From Drosophila persimilis (Eukaryota > Arthropoda > Insecta > Diptera > Drosophilidae), in the NCBI RefSeq assembly GCF_003286085.1, contig NW_020825288.1, positions 27,528,001 to 27,592,000 of the forward strand: a stretch of 64,000 nucleotides of DNA, read 5' to 3'. Position 1 is the stretch's first letter, and each line of letters begins with the position of its first letter. The position numbers and the translations under genes were made by a program. Below are positions 26,401 to 35,146 of the stretch, in pieces. Under the pieces are notes generated by a model that did not search any database, was not told the DNA's origin, and was given only the letters and a program-made list of their open reading frames with translations.

Positions 26401-29400
26401 TTTAATACACTAATTTCCTTTAGCTTTCTATATAGATTGAGTCAAATTTCCATGATCTAAAATTTGTTAGAAGTAAATTTTTTGTTGATTTATAAACAAA
26501 TGCATTTTTAGCTCATATGTTGTGGTCTAAAGTGCTGTGAACATCCTCGATTATCACACAAATTTCAGTCTTAGCTTTAACTTGAATAATTTTGGAGTAT
26601 TTTAATGTGTACCACATTTAGTACATGTACTAAACTGTTTTCTACTGTCCGCTGTACTGAAATATAGAAAACTCCCCATAGACAATTCAAATTTCATTGA
26701 GTCAGACAGCTGCGTGTGTAGGCTTTTTCCACTAAAAAATATCCAAATCTATAAATAAGAGTAGGAGTGGGAATCAGCGCTGCTTCCTCTGTGGAGCCAC
26801 ACACCGCATTCCTCCACTTTTTGTGGGTCACAAAAATGTGAGCCATAATACCACACAATTTCTAAAATTAAACTGGAAAACTTGAGGACAAAACTGGATT
26901 GCTTTAACCGATATTTTTGCACAGGCACTGAATTATTTGAATATTTGGATTATATGAGCTGCGGATGGGGTATGGGGATTGTCCCTTAATCCATGATGGT
27001 TTCTAATATTTACTTTTCGTTCGTAATAATAAGATTCGCAAAGGAAAAAAGTATTCTTAATTTTAGTTTTAGCTTCGATTAACAACGATTTTCGACTGAT
27101 CGCTCTGCAAAATTGTCATAATTCTCGATGCTGTCGCTGTGGCGCTGCCTATGAGTCTTGTCTGCACACGGCACAACGGCTACAACGACGACAACCACAG
27201 CGATATGTCGCCAAGAGCCACACGATAGGGATGAGAATATAGACAACAATTCTACCATCAGCTCAACAGAAAAAAACAACAATAAATGAGCCAACAAACC
27301 CAACAAATCACAAAATATACTTGCGTATACATTCCAATAAATTTCATCTATGAAACATTTTCTTTCTGAATTTTTCAGAATTTTTCCAGGTGGAGGCTCT
27401 TCTCATGACAAGGCAAAAAGAGACGTGTATATATATTTTTCTATTGAATCAACAATGTGGTAGTGTCTGCTGTCTGGCTCAAAGTCGATGTCGATCAATA
27501 AATTAACATGCACATTTGCATTTAATTAAATTTCAATTCAATGGTATTTTTGCCATGCATTTTTGTGATTCAAACAGAAAATTAATGGGGCATGGGGGTA
27601 ACGTCGAATGTACATCAATCAAATGGGGGAAAATATAAGTAGACAAGCGGGAAAGAGATACTATGAGACTGTAAGGTACCCATCATTTAGAAAGGGGGAA
27701 ACGAAACGCAGAAGGACCGTTGAGATATGCTGCATTACGCCCGATCTGTGTATCCAAATCGGTAGTGTATAAGCAGGAAAGAAAAATGAAAGCCCATAAT
27801 CATTTCTATGTTAATATTCCATTCGTGTTTGGAATTTTAATAATAGTTTGGGCAAAATGGATTCTCCGAATCCAAATTTTATATCCCCCCACAAAATACT
27901 TTAAAGGGTAATATGGAAGAACAAGGAATTCCTTTGAGATCCCACCTTTGTACAATTCCACGCACACCTTGCTCTTTTCAAAAAATAATTGCATTTCTTC
28001 TTCCACCTATAAATATGATACGAGAGCGGTAGAAAGCGCCTGCGCCTTCAACTTTTGGCAAGTGAAACGAATATATAGATATTTGCTATTACTAATATTA
28101 TAGTGTATTCTCTCTGGCAAACAATGTGGACATGACATGCTCGAGACAAGTGTAAAACATCATTCAAAATGCAACATTTTAGCCAGAGAAAGAGAGGGAG
28201 AAACACTCGACAGAGATCGCAAAATATAACGAAAAGTCACTCAAGAGATACAAAAATCTACAGCTCAAGAGTGGAAAAGCTTTTCCATTCTCTTTTCTTT
28301 ATATATTCGATTGTTTATCAGTATATTTATAGAACAAATGTATATACTTAAAGGTAAACAATTTGTTGGAATAAAACTTACCCTCTTGGAGCTCTTTTCT
28401 ATTTCCTTTTCAAAATCTGTTAGTGCCGTCAGAGTCACGTGTGTATCCTTGATCAATTCGCGAAATGAACTATAGATTTATAGAAACAGAAATCAATAAA
28501 TATTTTGTACAGAGATGATTGATTTTTTGGGTAAGAAAATAGGTCTCATACGATGTTAGTCGATTCGATTGATAATTTCTACAATTAAACAAACTCGGTT
28601 CTCCGTTGAGAGCCGTTTACAACTATTAAACAAATTACAAAATGATAATTATCGGAGGTATAGGCATTCCGCTGTTCGCTGGTAAGCGTATCATTTATCA
28701 GTGGACATTGGGAAACCTTTCTAAACTAAATTTGGAAAAATTGTAACATATAAAAGACCTTTTCTTTGCCGTTCTCGTAGCCCACCTATTGCTATCGTCC
28801 AAGGCTGATGGAGCGATGAGTGGTGGGCCACTGCCACTGCCGCTTGACTGCTTCACCGAATCGGCTTTACGCTTTTTCGATGCCACACTCGTGGTTTGTG
28901 TGGGATTGCTGGCGGAAGACGACGACGAGGTTGCTGCAGATGATGAGGAGGCCTTGCTTGTGGTCAAATTAGTGGCCACAGTGGAGGAGACTGTTCCCCC
29001 TCCACTTGAGCCCTGGCCCAGGCCTGCAGTCAGATTACTGGCAGACGAACCAGCGCCTGGTAAACTGTCAGCACTGCTGCTTGCCGCAATGACCGAAGAA
29101 GAGTCATTCAAATTACTGCTGCCCGGACGTAGTTCTGTACCGAAACCCGTGCTGCGGCTGCTGCTGGCATTCAGATGAGTGCTCACATTGCTGCCTGCTC
29201 CTCCATTCGTACTTAGGTTTTGGGCATGATTCGAGATATTGGCTGATGCAGCGGCGAATAGGGCAGCCACAGGGCTGCTTACAGCGGCAGAACCAATGGC
29301 GGCTGTTAGAGTTGACGAACTGTTGCTCGGCTGGGTATTGCTGCTGCTGGATGTGCTGATACTCGAACTGCTGCTTGTGGCACTTGGCATTTGAATGGGT

Positions 29401-30907
29401 GTGGTGTCCTTGTTTTTCAATAACTTCGACGAAGACTTCTCCCGCGACGAAGAGGAGCTAGTAGATGTTGAGGTGGCTGTTGAATTCGATAAGCTGCTGC
29501 TCGTGCTGCTGCTAGGGGGATTGTTTCCGCTGTCCTTGCTGCTATCCTTTTCCTTGCTTGAATTTGATTGCTTGCTCAAGCTTTTGCTATGCTTGTCCTT
29601 GTAGCTGCTGCTACTGCTCGAACTGCTGGCCGAGGATTTTGTTGTGGTGGCTGCCGATGTTGTCGACTGACTGGTGGCGGAGGCCTTCTGAGAGCCAGAG
29701 CCACTGCCGGAGGAAGGTAGATTTATTGCACTTATGCTGCCACCGGCCACGTTTCCGCCAGCAGCTGCTGCTGCTCCTGTGCCAGCCGGCAGACTGGTAC
29801 TGGTACTATTACTAATATTGCTAGTGCTACTACTCGATGGTAGTAGGCTTCCTCCGACTGGCAGATTACTGCCTCCGCCCGAACCTGCGGAACTGGAGGT
29901 GGGATTCACCACTCCCGTGGATGATGATGAGGAGCTGCTGCTGCTGCTGCTCGATGACTTGCCCGATGCATTGCTCTTGCGCTGCTTGGACGATGAGGAC
30001 ACACCACTGCCGCTGCCGCCTCCGGAGACTGCCCCCAAAGAGCTGGCGTTCAAGGCACTACTGTTGGCAGTGCTGCAGCCGCTGCTGCTGCTGGTTATCT
30101 TAATGCTCGTTGCCGAGGTAGCTGATGCATTCATTGTGGAGTCAATATCCTTCTCGGGCGACGAACACGAATCGGATGAGGTGTCATGTTGTATGGGTTT
30201 GTATGGCGGTATGGTTTTGACGTTGCCGCCCTTTTTCTGCAAAGTTGCAATCATATTAGTGTGGAGATCATAATTATATTCCCCCCACATACTCACCAGT
30301 TTGCTATAATGATGCTGGCAATAGCCGCAGTACTTCACATTATCTAAATAGTTGCCTGCCTCCTCGCAGAGCAGACCCAGGCTCTGGGCGCATGTGACAT
30401 GGAATTGTTGCTTGCAATTGGATTTGTTGCACTGCATGCAGGCACCCTTGGTGGAACGGCCACTTTTTCCAATCTCCATGCAAATGTAGCAGGCTGTAAA
30501 ATACCAAATTCTATATCAAATCCCAGCTCTAAAGAACACCATTTCCACTCACCTTTGTGGAAGCGTTCCTCCGGTATCTGCGATATGAGTATAGGCTCCA
30601 TGGTGGTGACATTACCGAATCGCACTTCGGGTATATACAGAGCACACACCACATGTGCCCATTTGTTTTGATCTGTTTTCTTGAGCGCCCCGTCCTTTGA
30701 GGGGCACAAATGGCAATGGACGCGGGAGGCGGGCTCTTGGGATTCACATTTGCGACAATACCAGGGTCCGGTGGGGACCGTCACGATGCCATAGCATGCC
30801 TGATGCACGGCAACCATGCAGTTTTGGCCGTCACAGTAGACGAGCGGGTTCTCCGGCCACCCCCGCTCGTCCGAACAAACACAACAGCCGCCCACCATTT
30901 CCTTCAT
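3734..30907 (-). CDS. Alh: Alhambra: AF10/AF17-type PHD-finger, octapeptide-leucine-zipper protein
   Basis: The phase-consistent exon chain is 30907-30553, 30493-30297, 30236-28786 (or 28759), 28469-28382, then 9987-9477, 9418-9028, 8573-6713, 6647-6467, 6395-6237, 5249-4829, 4754-4226 and 3775-3734 (TGA). It gives about 2,060 residues. Order of parts: PHD finger and extended PHD (residues 6 to about 180), a long Ser-rich linker, Ser/Gln/Ala/Thr-rich regions, the octapeptide EQLLERQW and a leucine zipper, then a Thr/Gly/Gln-rich tail. AF10 proteins read unmodified H3K27 with the PHD module and bind DOT1L (fly Grappa) through the zipper, promoting H3K79 methylation in the nucleus. The exon at 14634-15230 may be a further internal exon or an alternative first exon. 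The N-terminus could extend upstream, because the frame is open to the acceptor at 31031 but has no ATG. Confidence 0.93.
4161..4230. repeat. (CA)n microsatellite
   Basis: Interrupted CA repeats lie in the Alh intron immediately after the donor at 4225. Confidence 0.9.
4226..5249 (-). CDS. Alh: Alh exons 5249-4829 and 4754-4226, Thr/Gly/His/Gln-rich tail
   Basis: Both exons join in phase after the zipper exon. The first is rich in Thr runs and GGAGG motifs (LDYRGTGTATGGGSNNN). The second opens HVSAVHAAYNNSNSGSGS, has Gln-rich tracts, a Val-Gly alternation (about 4497-4540) and a poly-Thr tract, and ends YSTHHQ before GTAGTTGT. A (CA)n microsatellite adjoins the donor (4161-4230). The coding Val-Gly array is a GTGGGT minisatellite likely to vary in length. 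Confidence 0.8.
5250..6236. other. Alh intron, no gene recognised
   Basis: AT-rich intron with the GA microsatellite, TATAAATGTATAATG repeats near 5735-5785 and a (GT)n run near 6150-6178. No coding exon was seen. Confidence 0.6.
5445..5484. repeat. (GA)n microsatellite
   Basis: About 17 uninterrupted GA units lie in an Alh intron. The same sequence also qualifies as a GAGA-factor binding run. Confidence 0.9.
6237..6647 (-). CDS. Alh: Alh exons encoding the octapeptide motif and leucine zipper
   Basis: Exon 6647-6467 contains SIPQSLEQLLERQWEQGSQF, including the exact octapeptide EQLLERQW of AF10/AF17. Exon 6395-6237 continues IASLLNCLHQLQSENLRLEE with leucines at heptad spacing and ends LLAVNARLQIPLNP. 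In mammals this OM-LZ region binds DOT1L and is the part retained in leukaemia fusions. The two exons are separated by a 71-nt intron, phase 1 on both sides. Reading past the donor at 6237 would stop after two codons. Confidence 0.95.
6713..8573 (-). CDS. Alh: Alh large exon with His, Gln, Ser and Ala tracts
   Basis: Acceptor CACAAG at 8574 and donor CAAACAG|GTACGT after 6713 enclose 1,861 nt, open throughout in the Alh frame. It begins SRSRSGESSSTSS with eight histidines and has KRKGR-like basic patches (GKKRGAALNKNE, RKRGRKAKDTT, the latter AT-hook-like). It carries long Gln runs near 7690-7720 and 7510-7550, and poly-Ala near 7030-7080. The conserved-looking end is GNHVNPNSSVAQKLSEQLHM followed by EVQDHAIY. 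It is non-enzymatic and probably disordered. Confidence 0.85.
9028..9987 (-). CDS. Alh: Alh exons 9987-9477 and 9418-9028, Ser/Ala/Thr/Gly-rich
   Basis: The first exon opens QRTELSPPTHQTSATAE and is rich in ATA, SSG and PASGS runs. It ends in phase 1 (GGTG|GTAAGT). The second starts after a 58-nt intron with DPHVTAASRSTQQQQANQ, passes through SGNLKISYEKQTTRVQQLQ, and ends at RRS|R in phase 2 (AGCAG|GTATGC). If the last donor is not used, the frame stops eight codons later at 9002-9000. The SGNLKISYEKQ segment is the most protein-like part. A very similar LKFSYESQT motif occurs in the next exon (about 7290). Confidence 0.8.
9988..14633. other. Alh intron, no coding exon recognised
   Basis: This is a 4.6-kb intron. 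It holds CTCTCT/GAGAGA clusters at 11050-11340 and 11590-11610, a (GT)n run near 11085-11105, and a DINE-1-like remnant at about 12000-12180. Short open frames elsewhere lack splice support and protein-like composition. Confidence 0.6.
11990..12180 (-). repeat. Degenerate DINE-1-like remnant
   Basis: On the minus strand the order is AGAGGGTATTATAATTCC, CAGATGTTTG, a GGAAGCC block, TTGATCATTTGTTGCTGATT and CCGTCTGTC. This parallels the DINE-1 layout (TATACCC..GAGGGTATTATAATTTTGGT, CAGATGTTTG, TTGATCAGCATC, GTCTGTC). An 86-codon open frame overlaps it (12245-11985). It is best explained as repeat sequence that happens to be open. Confidence 0.4.
14634..15230 (-). CDS. Alh: Alh alternative first (or internal) exon with a basic His/Arg/Glu-rich tract
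   Basis: The first ATG is at 15206 (MMMMDTMDTTSQSQP). An in-frame stop lies about 20 codons upstream. The donor CCGGG|GTAAGAAAC after 14634 is in phase 0, matching the acceptor at 9987. The protein contains RKNKKKKRDKREKEGKEH and repeated HR/DRE units. This resembles the basic region that follows the PZP module in mammalian AF10. A weak acceptor (ATACAG at 15231) could make it internal in long isoforms. The pyrimidine-poor upstream sequence and the GAGA-rich DNA at 15.3-15.8 kb instead favour a promoter here, giving isoforms without the PHD fingers. Confidence 0.75.
15300..15900 (-). promoter_or_regulatory. Alh: GAGA-rich candidate promoter region of the internal Alh start
   Basis: CTCTCTCT runs (GAGAGA on the minus strand) occur at about 15332-15350, 15630-15665 and 15735-15780, just upstream of the exon with ATG at 15206. 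GAGA factor (Trl) binding sites commonly mark developmental promoters in Drosophila. No clear TATA box or start site can be fixed by eye. Confidence 0.4.
15901..22440. other. Large Alh intron, no gene recognised
   Basis: Several GAGA runs lie near 17300, 17735-17760 and 18133-18163, and (GT)n near 17909. A short TATACCCTTTTGAAGAGGGTA hairpin lies at 18770-18790, and CATTTCATCATTTCATC repeats near 22300-22340. No coding exon with splice support was seen. Confidence 0.6.
18770..18860 (+). repeat. DINE-1-type terminal hairpin remnant
   Basis: TATACCCTTTTGAAGAGGGTA forms an imperfect hairpin (ATACCCT / AGGGTAT) typical of DINE-1 ends. It is followed by a decayed TTTATGATAC..GCAGAAAGGGTA segment. 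Confidence 0.45.
22866..24350 (-). CDS. Mlp84B: Muscle LIM protein, five LIM domains
   Basis: A single coding exon of 494 residues starts MPFQPIEAPKCPRCGK. It contains five LIM domains, each of the form CPRCGxxVxAAEx15HKxCFxCxxCxxxLDS followed by YCKxCYxxxxGPKGxGxG. They start near residues 11, 120, 222, 325 and 420, and the glycine-rich repeat after each is typical of CRP/MLP proteins. Mlp84B is a muscle Z-disc and nuclear protein acting with D-titin. The length equals the known fly protein (about 495). The gene lies in the same orientation inside the Alh intron between the exons at 28.4 kb and 15.2 kb. It needs its own promoter and an upstream non-coding exon. I chose the ATG at 24350, although the frame is open further upstream without ATG. 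The codon bias also leaves the opposite strand open (see rejected). Confidence 0.97.
   Translation of the reverse strand: MPFQPIEAPKCPRCGKSVYAAEERLAGGYVFHKNCFKCGMCNKSLDSTNCTEHERELYCKTCHGRKFGPKGYGFGTGAGTLSMDNGQQFLRENGEGPSVRNGARLEPRAIARAPEGEGCPRCGGYVYAAEQMLARGRGWHKECFKCGSCKKGLDSILCCEAPDKNIYCKGCYAKKFGPKGYGYGQGGGALQSDCYAHDDGAPQIRAAIDVDKIQARPGEGCPRCGGMVYAAEQKLSKGREWHKKCFNCKDCHKTLDSINASDGPDRDVYCRTCYGKKWGPHGYGFACGSGFLQTDGLTEDQISANRPFYAADTTSIKAREGEGCPRCGGAVFAAEQQLSKGKMWHKKCYNCTDCKRPLDSMLACDGPDGDIYCKACYGKHFGPKGFGYGHAPTLVSTSGESTIQFPDGGPLNGARTSGGCPRCGFAVFAAEQMISKSRIWHKRCFYCSDCRKSLDSTNLNDGPDGDIYCKACYGRNYGTKGCGYGIGAGALTTF
24351..24424 (-). other. Mlp84B: 5' UTR exon part of Mlp84B with acceptor site
   Basis: Reading the minus strand, CACTTTCAG ends at 24425 and is a good acceptor. 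The 74 nt between it and the ATG would be untranslated. A non-coding first exon should lie further upstream (24.4-27 kb), but its donor cannot be fixed. Confidence 0.45.
24570..24800. repeat. TTTAGTACA / ATCTAAA motif cluster
   Basis: The segment contains TTTTAGTACATTTAGTACG, TTTTAGCACATGTCTAAA, TTTTAGCACAGATCTAAA and TTTTTAGATC. The same words recur in the degenerate tandem repeat near 26.2-26.6 kb. Confidence 0.5.
26186..26640. repeat. Degenerate tandem repeat, unit about 70-92 bp, with an 18-bp palindrome
   Basis: GATCTAAACTGTTTCAGG-type words start at 26186, 26278, 26369, 26454 and about 26525 (spacing 92, 91, 85, 71). Looser matches lie between them (GTGTTTATTATA, AATTTCC). The array ends with TTTAGTACATGTACTAAA (26617-26634), a perfect 18-bp palindrome. 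Confidence 0.55.
26749..26758. promoter_or_regulatory. Mef2-like site
   Basis: CTATAAATAA matches the MEF2 consensus YTAWWWWTAR. It lies 2.4 kb upstream of the Mlp84B start codon, a muscle gene for which Mef2 control is expected. A single match to a short consensus is weak evidence. Confidence 0.3.
28382..28469 (-). CDS. Alh: Alh small 88-nt exon
   Basis: The acceptor CTATAG and the strong donor AAGAGG|GTAAGTTTT bound 88 nt. The phase (one base, then 29 codons) fits exactly after the serine-rich exon and before the phase-0 exons at 15 kb or 10 kb. It encodes SFRELIKDTHVTLTALTDFE followed by KEIEKSSKR, a charged, non-repetitive helix unlike the surrounding low-complexity sequence. Selection on such a short exon is likely. 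Next to its donor lies an intron of more than 13 kb that contains Mlp84B. Confidence 0.7.
28759..30236 (-). CDS. Alh: Alh long serine-rich exon
   Basis: This exon follows the extended PHD in phase 0 (KKGGNVKTIPPYKPIQ). It runs for about 480 residues dominated by serine runs with Thr, Asn and Gly, plus KDKHSKSLSK- and SSKEKDSSKD-type basic patches. Near the end is KKRKADSVKQ, a likely nuclear localisation signal. Two possible donors lie 27 nt apart in the same phase: GTGGGC after 28786 and GTCTTT after 28759. The first matches the donor consensus better. The region is low complexity and probably disordered, with no catalytic domain. Confidence 0.85.
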
Positions 30908-31031
30908 ATCGTCCAGCTTGAACTTTTTAATCTTGACGAGTTTTTTGTTCAAGTTTGCGGAGTGAATGGTGTCGTCTTTGCTGGAGTCTAGCTCCAGTTT
31001 TGCATTGAATGAAGATGGAATTGTGTTGGAA
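30297..31031 (-). CDS. Alh: Alh exons encoding the PHD finger and extended PHD (PZP) module
   Basis: Exon 31031-30553 has its first in-frame ATG at 30907 (MKEMVGGCCVCSDERGW). It encodes PHD1 with C8, C9 and C11, HQACYG and WYCRKC, then the zinc knuckle CHLC and the start of the extended PHD (WAHVVCALYIPEV). A 59-nt intron (30554-30494 region) interrupts it in phase 1. Exon 30493-30297 continues with CYICMEIGKSGR, FHVTCAQSLG and the final CGYCQHHYSKL. This C4HC3-knuckle-C4HC3 layout is diagnostic of the AF10/AF17/BRPF PZP module. The close match to AF10 (for example HYSKLKK at the end) fixes the identity. Confidence 0.95.
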
Positions 31032-33239
31032 CTGCAAAAAGGATGAGGAGAAAGAAATATACGTATTATTCCCGGTTTCTTTACCGATAAAGCGGCGCCA
31101 AGCTATCGATATTGACGGAGGTGTCACATTGCAGTGTGCATGGAGTGTAGTGTAATTCGAGCATTATGCAATTAAAATCTGGTGGCCTTCAATACAAGTG
31201 TCTGAGAGTGAGATAGCACACGGCAAGGTGTCAAACAAAGAAGGTAAGGCAGTCAGACAACTGTCCTGCACACCTGCTTCGGTATGCGAGAGCTTCACAA
31301 TGAGAGCGAGAGGGTAGTAAAATAGGCTACCCGAAGAGCAGGCATGCCTTACCTTCACTTTAAGATACCTTGGGGCATGGGCTCCACTCGCAAAATATTG
31401 ACACACGCAATAACACACATTCACACAATGGCACTGTTGTACATGAAAATCTCTCAATGTCAAGGTAATTTCGCCGACGTTTTAATAAGCCACGCAATTC
31501 TTTTCTGTTGAATCATTTATGTAAATAAAAATGACCATAAACAACTCAGCACACGTTGCCACCGCATATTGATATTTAATTTATTGACGGTGATAAAAAC
31601 GGTCAACAAATTTTGGTAACATTCACTCACACTCAAAAAAACCTACGCGTACGCACACAAACACACACATTAAACACCCGAGGCATTCCATTGGTTGCTG
31701 GTTCATTGAACTTGAACGAAAAATCGCTCTCTCGATATAAACAAAAGGCAGCACCAAAAATAAAACAGGAAAAACGCTGCATTACAAATCAGGGGCTAAT
31801 TTTGGTTCCACTGTGCAGCAGCTACATACATACATACATGCACAGGAACATAAGTAGCGGGATTATGTGGGTCGCCGCCGCAGCATCTGCAGAGATTTCA
31901 CAATAATAGTATTAACGGCATGCGGGCGCTGTTTCTGCTTCATTCATGCATATGGGCTTTCATTAGTATGTGTGTGTGTGTTTGCGTGTGAGCGAGAGTT
32001 GAAGTTCTTATTCTACCGTTATTGGGTCAACGTGTTGCCAACTGCCGAAAAACACACCGACTGCGCGAGAACTTTAACTTTAACGGTGTAAAAGAACACA
32101 ACACACACGCACACGCGCACACCTCTATGCATGAAACGAGGCCGCCGCTCTGCATGCCGCTTTTGTAATGTTTACAATAATGGGGCGACGGATAGAGAAG
32201 GGGGAGCAATGCACTTTCCACGGAGCACGCCTACAGATCACATAGCCAGATACATACACACAAACATACAACACACATATACAGAAGATGTTACATATAT
32301 GCGTACATCTGTACATATATAAAATGCCGCAAAAGGGGGCGCGTTAGGTGCTTTTGGGGGAGGAATATAAGCGACACGGCACTCTACTCTATATATTTTC
32401 TTCCTTCCAAAGATGCTCTCAATGGAGGGGGGGGCGAGTGGAGTCAATGGGGCGGCTAGAGTGCGAGGGTGGTTTCCCACATCCGTTTTTCTCGCTTAAA
32501 GCATGTTAAATTTCTCCAAACGGAAAATGTGTGTATACTCGAAGCTTGAATTTATTGATTTTTTGGGAAAATTGCTTTAAATTTGTACCGTACACACAAA
32601 AAACACGGCTTTAAAACGTCATCAAAAGGCAAATTGTATAAAAAAACTAGTTTCGGGCGAGGGCAAAATGCGCGCGGTCAAAAGTGGTCAAGCAACGCAT
32701 ATAAAGAAATATCTCTTTTTTTGGGAGCGTCGGTTGGGGGGAGGGAGGGAGGATCACCAAAAACTTGAAATTCTTTCCACTCTTTTTTTGTTACACTATT
32801 TTCACACAGTAATATGTAGATTTCTGATTGGGGCGCTAACAAAACACCTTTTCACACAGCGAATATTGATTTTCTTTACCCAATTTGACACTTGAGCTGA
32901 ACTTTAACCAGCCTTAGCGAGCTGGTCGTGCACTTGTCGTTTATTGGGCTGTTAGTTTACTTTTTCCCAAATATTTTCACGGTTTTATCGTCCCAACAGC
33001 CGCCCACGAGAAGCAAACGCACGCAAGTAAAATAATCAACACACGAACAAAAAAAAGGCGCTGAACATCCACCAGCACCGTACAACAACAACAACAACAA
33101 CAACGACTGTATTTACAACACCAACACACACCTTGTAACTTGTTTGTTGTTGTTTCGCTCGCACATCAGGAGCGAGCGTGCAAGCCTGAGAGAGACAACA
33201 CCACCTGCTCTGTATACAAATGCAATAGACGATTTTCCC

Positions 33240-33254
33240 TATCGATGCGCGATA
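33240..33254. promoter_or_regulatory. DRE/BEAF-type CGAT motifs
   Basis: TATCGATG is followed at once by CGCGATA. TATCGATA-like sites bind DREF and BEAF-32 at housekeeping promoters. It lies between Alh (-) and the secernin-family gene (+). Confidence 0.4.
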
Positions 33255-33401
33255 CTTGTAACAACAAACCAACAACGCGAATTTGTTAGCCACCTTAACT
33301 AGATTGCGGTATTCTAATTGCTATAATTCTGCAAGTGGGAGTTTTCCCGAGAAAACACTCGGCTCGATACGTTTTTTTTGCTACTTAATATCCGCGACCG
33401 T

Positions 33402-33412
33402 CAGTGTGACCG
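33402..33412 (-). promoter_or_regulatory. Ohler motif 1 (M1BP) site
   Basis: CAGTGTGACCG is the reverse complement of CGGTCACACTG, the motif-1 core promoter element of Drosophila housekeeping genes. Its orientation suits a minus-strand transcript, perhaps an Alh 5' exon. Confidence 0.4.
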
Positions 33413-33949
33413 CGAAATTGATGGATATACGGTCTGACTTTCAGAAATATACCGAAAATACGACCCAGTTCCAAAATATTCAGTAAATTACTGATGAATT
33501 ATTTGTATTCAAATTCCATCATTTACACACGATTTCTATATTGGTGCATGGGACAAGAAGGTGAAGCCCATAAGTCGTGATAAAAAAAAGCTGGAGAATA
33601 CTATAAAAAGTATAAAACTGGCAAGGTGTGGGAGCTAGACATGGTGGCAATAAAATCAGTGTGACAGTATATAGTTACATCAGTGATTTTATCTCGGCTG
33701 ATTTTAGCTCAAAAATCCATAAAAGTCCTTTACATCTTTAATAAAGGTGGTTCAATTGGGCTAAGTTCGTTTTTTCATCGGTATATTTACGGTATGTTTC
33801 GAAAATGAGACGGTATATTTGTGAAGGTCGGACCGCATATTCGGTCGAAAAGCTCCCAAACAGCTGAGGGGAGGAAAAATCAATTTTGCAACTCCAACGT
33901 CGTCTGTTTTCTGGTTCTGTGCATTTTAAAGCGTTAAAAACCCGTAAAA

Positions 33950-35146
33950 ATGTCCTCTAACGGCGAGTGCTTTGTTGTTCTGCCTGCCAACTGTGTCTCT
34001 GGTACCCTAATTGTTGGCCGCAATGCGGAGGACGAGGCATCTGTTGGCGTTGCAGAAGAAGTATGCTACTATGATGTCAGCGATGTCATAGGGGAGGGGA
34101 AGGTAAAACTTCAATTCTTGAAACTCGAACTCGATCAATGACTCACGCCTCATTTGCACTGTTAACAGACTGATGGCGGAGCCGCTGCTGAATCGAGCAA
34201 CGAAGACGCCTTGCGTGTTATATTGCAAAAACCTAAGCCCGGTCTATGGGGTGGTGATTTCGGGGCCAACGAACGCGGCGTGGCCGTAGGCCTCACCTGG
34301 ACGGATGGCGAGGAGGATGCCAAAGACAACGATAGCCTGCTGGGCACGGATATAGTACGGTATGTTTCAGATCAGGCTCTCTTTCTAAGCTCTCTTTACA
34401 TGATACATGAACGTTTTAGATTGACTTTGGCCGTGTCTAGCGATGTGGAGGCTGCCGTGGACCGTATTGGGCTGCTGGTTGCTACCCACGGCCATGATAA
34501 AACCAAGCTCAATTTTATAGCGTGTGATTCCACTGCCGCCTGGCTCATCAGCTGTGCCGGAAAGGTCTGGGCCGCCGAGAAGGTGGAGTCCAGCTTCCTG
34601 CGGCTGCCCAGTGGCGGTCTGACTGTGACCACCACCATCAACAAGTCCAGTGAGGGTCTGGACGCAGAGGCCAGCTTTGCAGCGGCCCACGATGCCGAGG
34701 CACAGCCACCAGCCGAGGATTGGTGCGGCCCCAAGCCATCGGGCGATGGCACCTACACTCAACACGATATGTTCGAGACGCTGCGCGCCGCCAGCAACGA
34801 GAGTAGCTCAAGAGCGGCCACTGTTTCTGTGCTCTCGGCCAAGGGGATATGCTGTCATTGGTTTACGGCCACGCCCAATGCAGCCGAATCTGTGTTCAAG
34901 CCGTTCGTTTTCGCCCCCAAGCCTCGGATCTCGCCACTTACTGCAGTACAGTCAGAGGCTGAACTAACGCTCCTACACAAATTACATTCGCAGCGCAAGC
35001 CAGCGGCCCTGGAGCACTTGCGCAGTCTGGAGCGCTCTTGTGTGGACGAGTTGAACAATTACTTTTCGCTGCAGGATCATGCGAGCGACGAGCTGGACGA
35101 GCTGCTCAAGGACTGTGTCGAGGCGGAGGTTAAATTCTATCGCTAA
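33950..35146 (+). CDS. Secernin-family protein (peptidase C69-like)
   Basis: Exons 33950-34102, 34169-34359 and 34420-35146 join in phase to give 356 residues. The start MSSNGECFVVLPANCVSGTL places a cysteine at position 7, where secernins have their putative N-terminal nucleophile (CFVxxP). It is followed by VGRNAED and EEVCYYD, like the secernin FGKNS..EVQEVVY. Later segments PGLWGGDFGANERGVAVG, AAWLISCAGKVWAAEKVES and FKPFVFAPK match the family in order. The protein ends with CVEAEVKFYR, like the secernin C-terminus. Secernins are cytosolic. SCRN1 regulates exocytosis and its peptidase activity is not established. At 356 residues it is somewhat shorter than the usual 400 or so. A 5' promoter repeat (33780-33820) lies 130 bp upstream. 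Confidence 0.88.

Larger units (their letters stand above)
24801..28381. other. Alh intron upstream of Mlp84B, no coding exon recognised
   Basis: AT-rich sequence likely to hold Mlp84B regulatory DNA and its non-coding first exon. Apart from the repeat array and the Mef2-like site, nothing specific was seen. Confidence 0.5.
31032..33949. other. Alh 5' region and shared upstream region with the secernin gene
   Basis: No coding exon was recognised. The region should contain Alh non-coding first exon(s) and, at its right end, the divergent secernin-family promoter. Microsatellites include CATACATACATA near 31825-31837 and an ACAACAACA run near 33085-33105. Confidence 0.5.
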
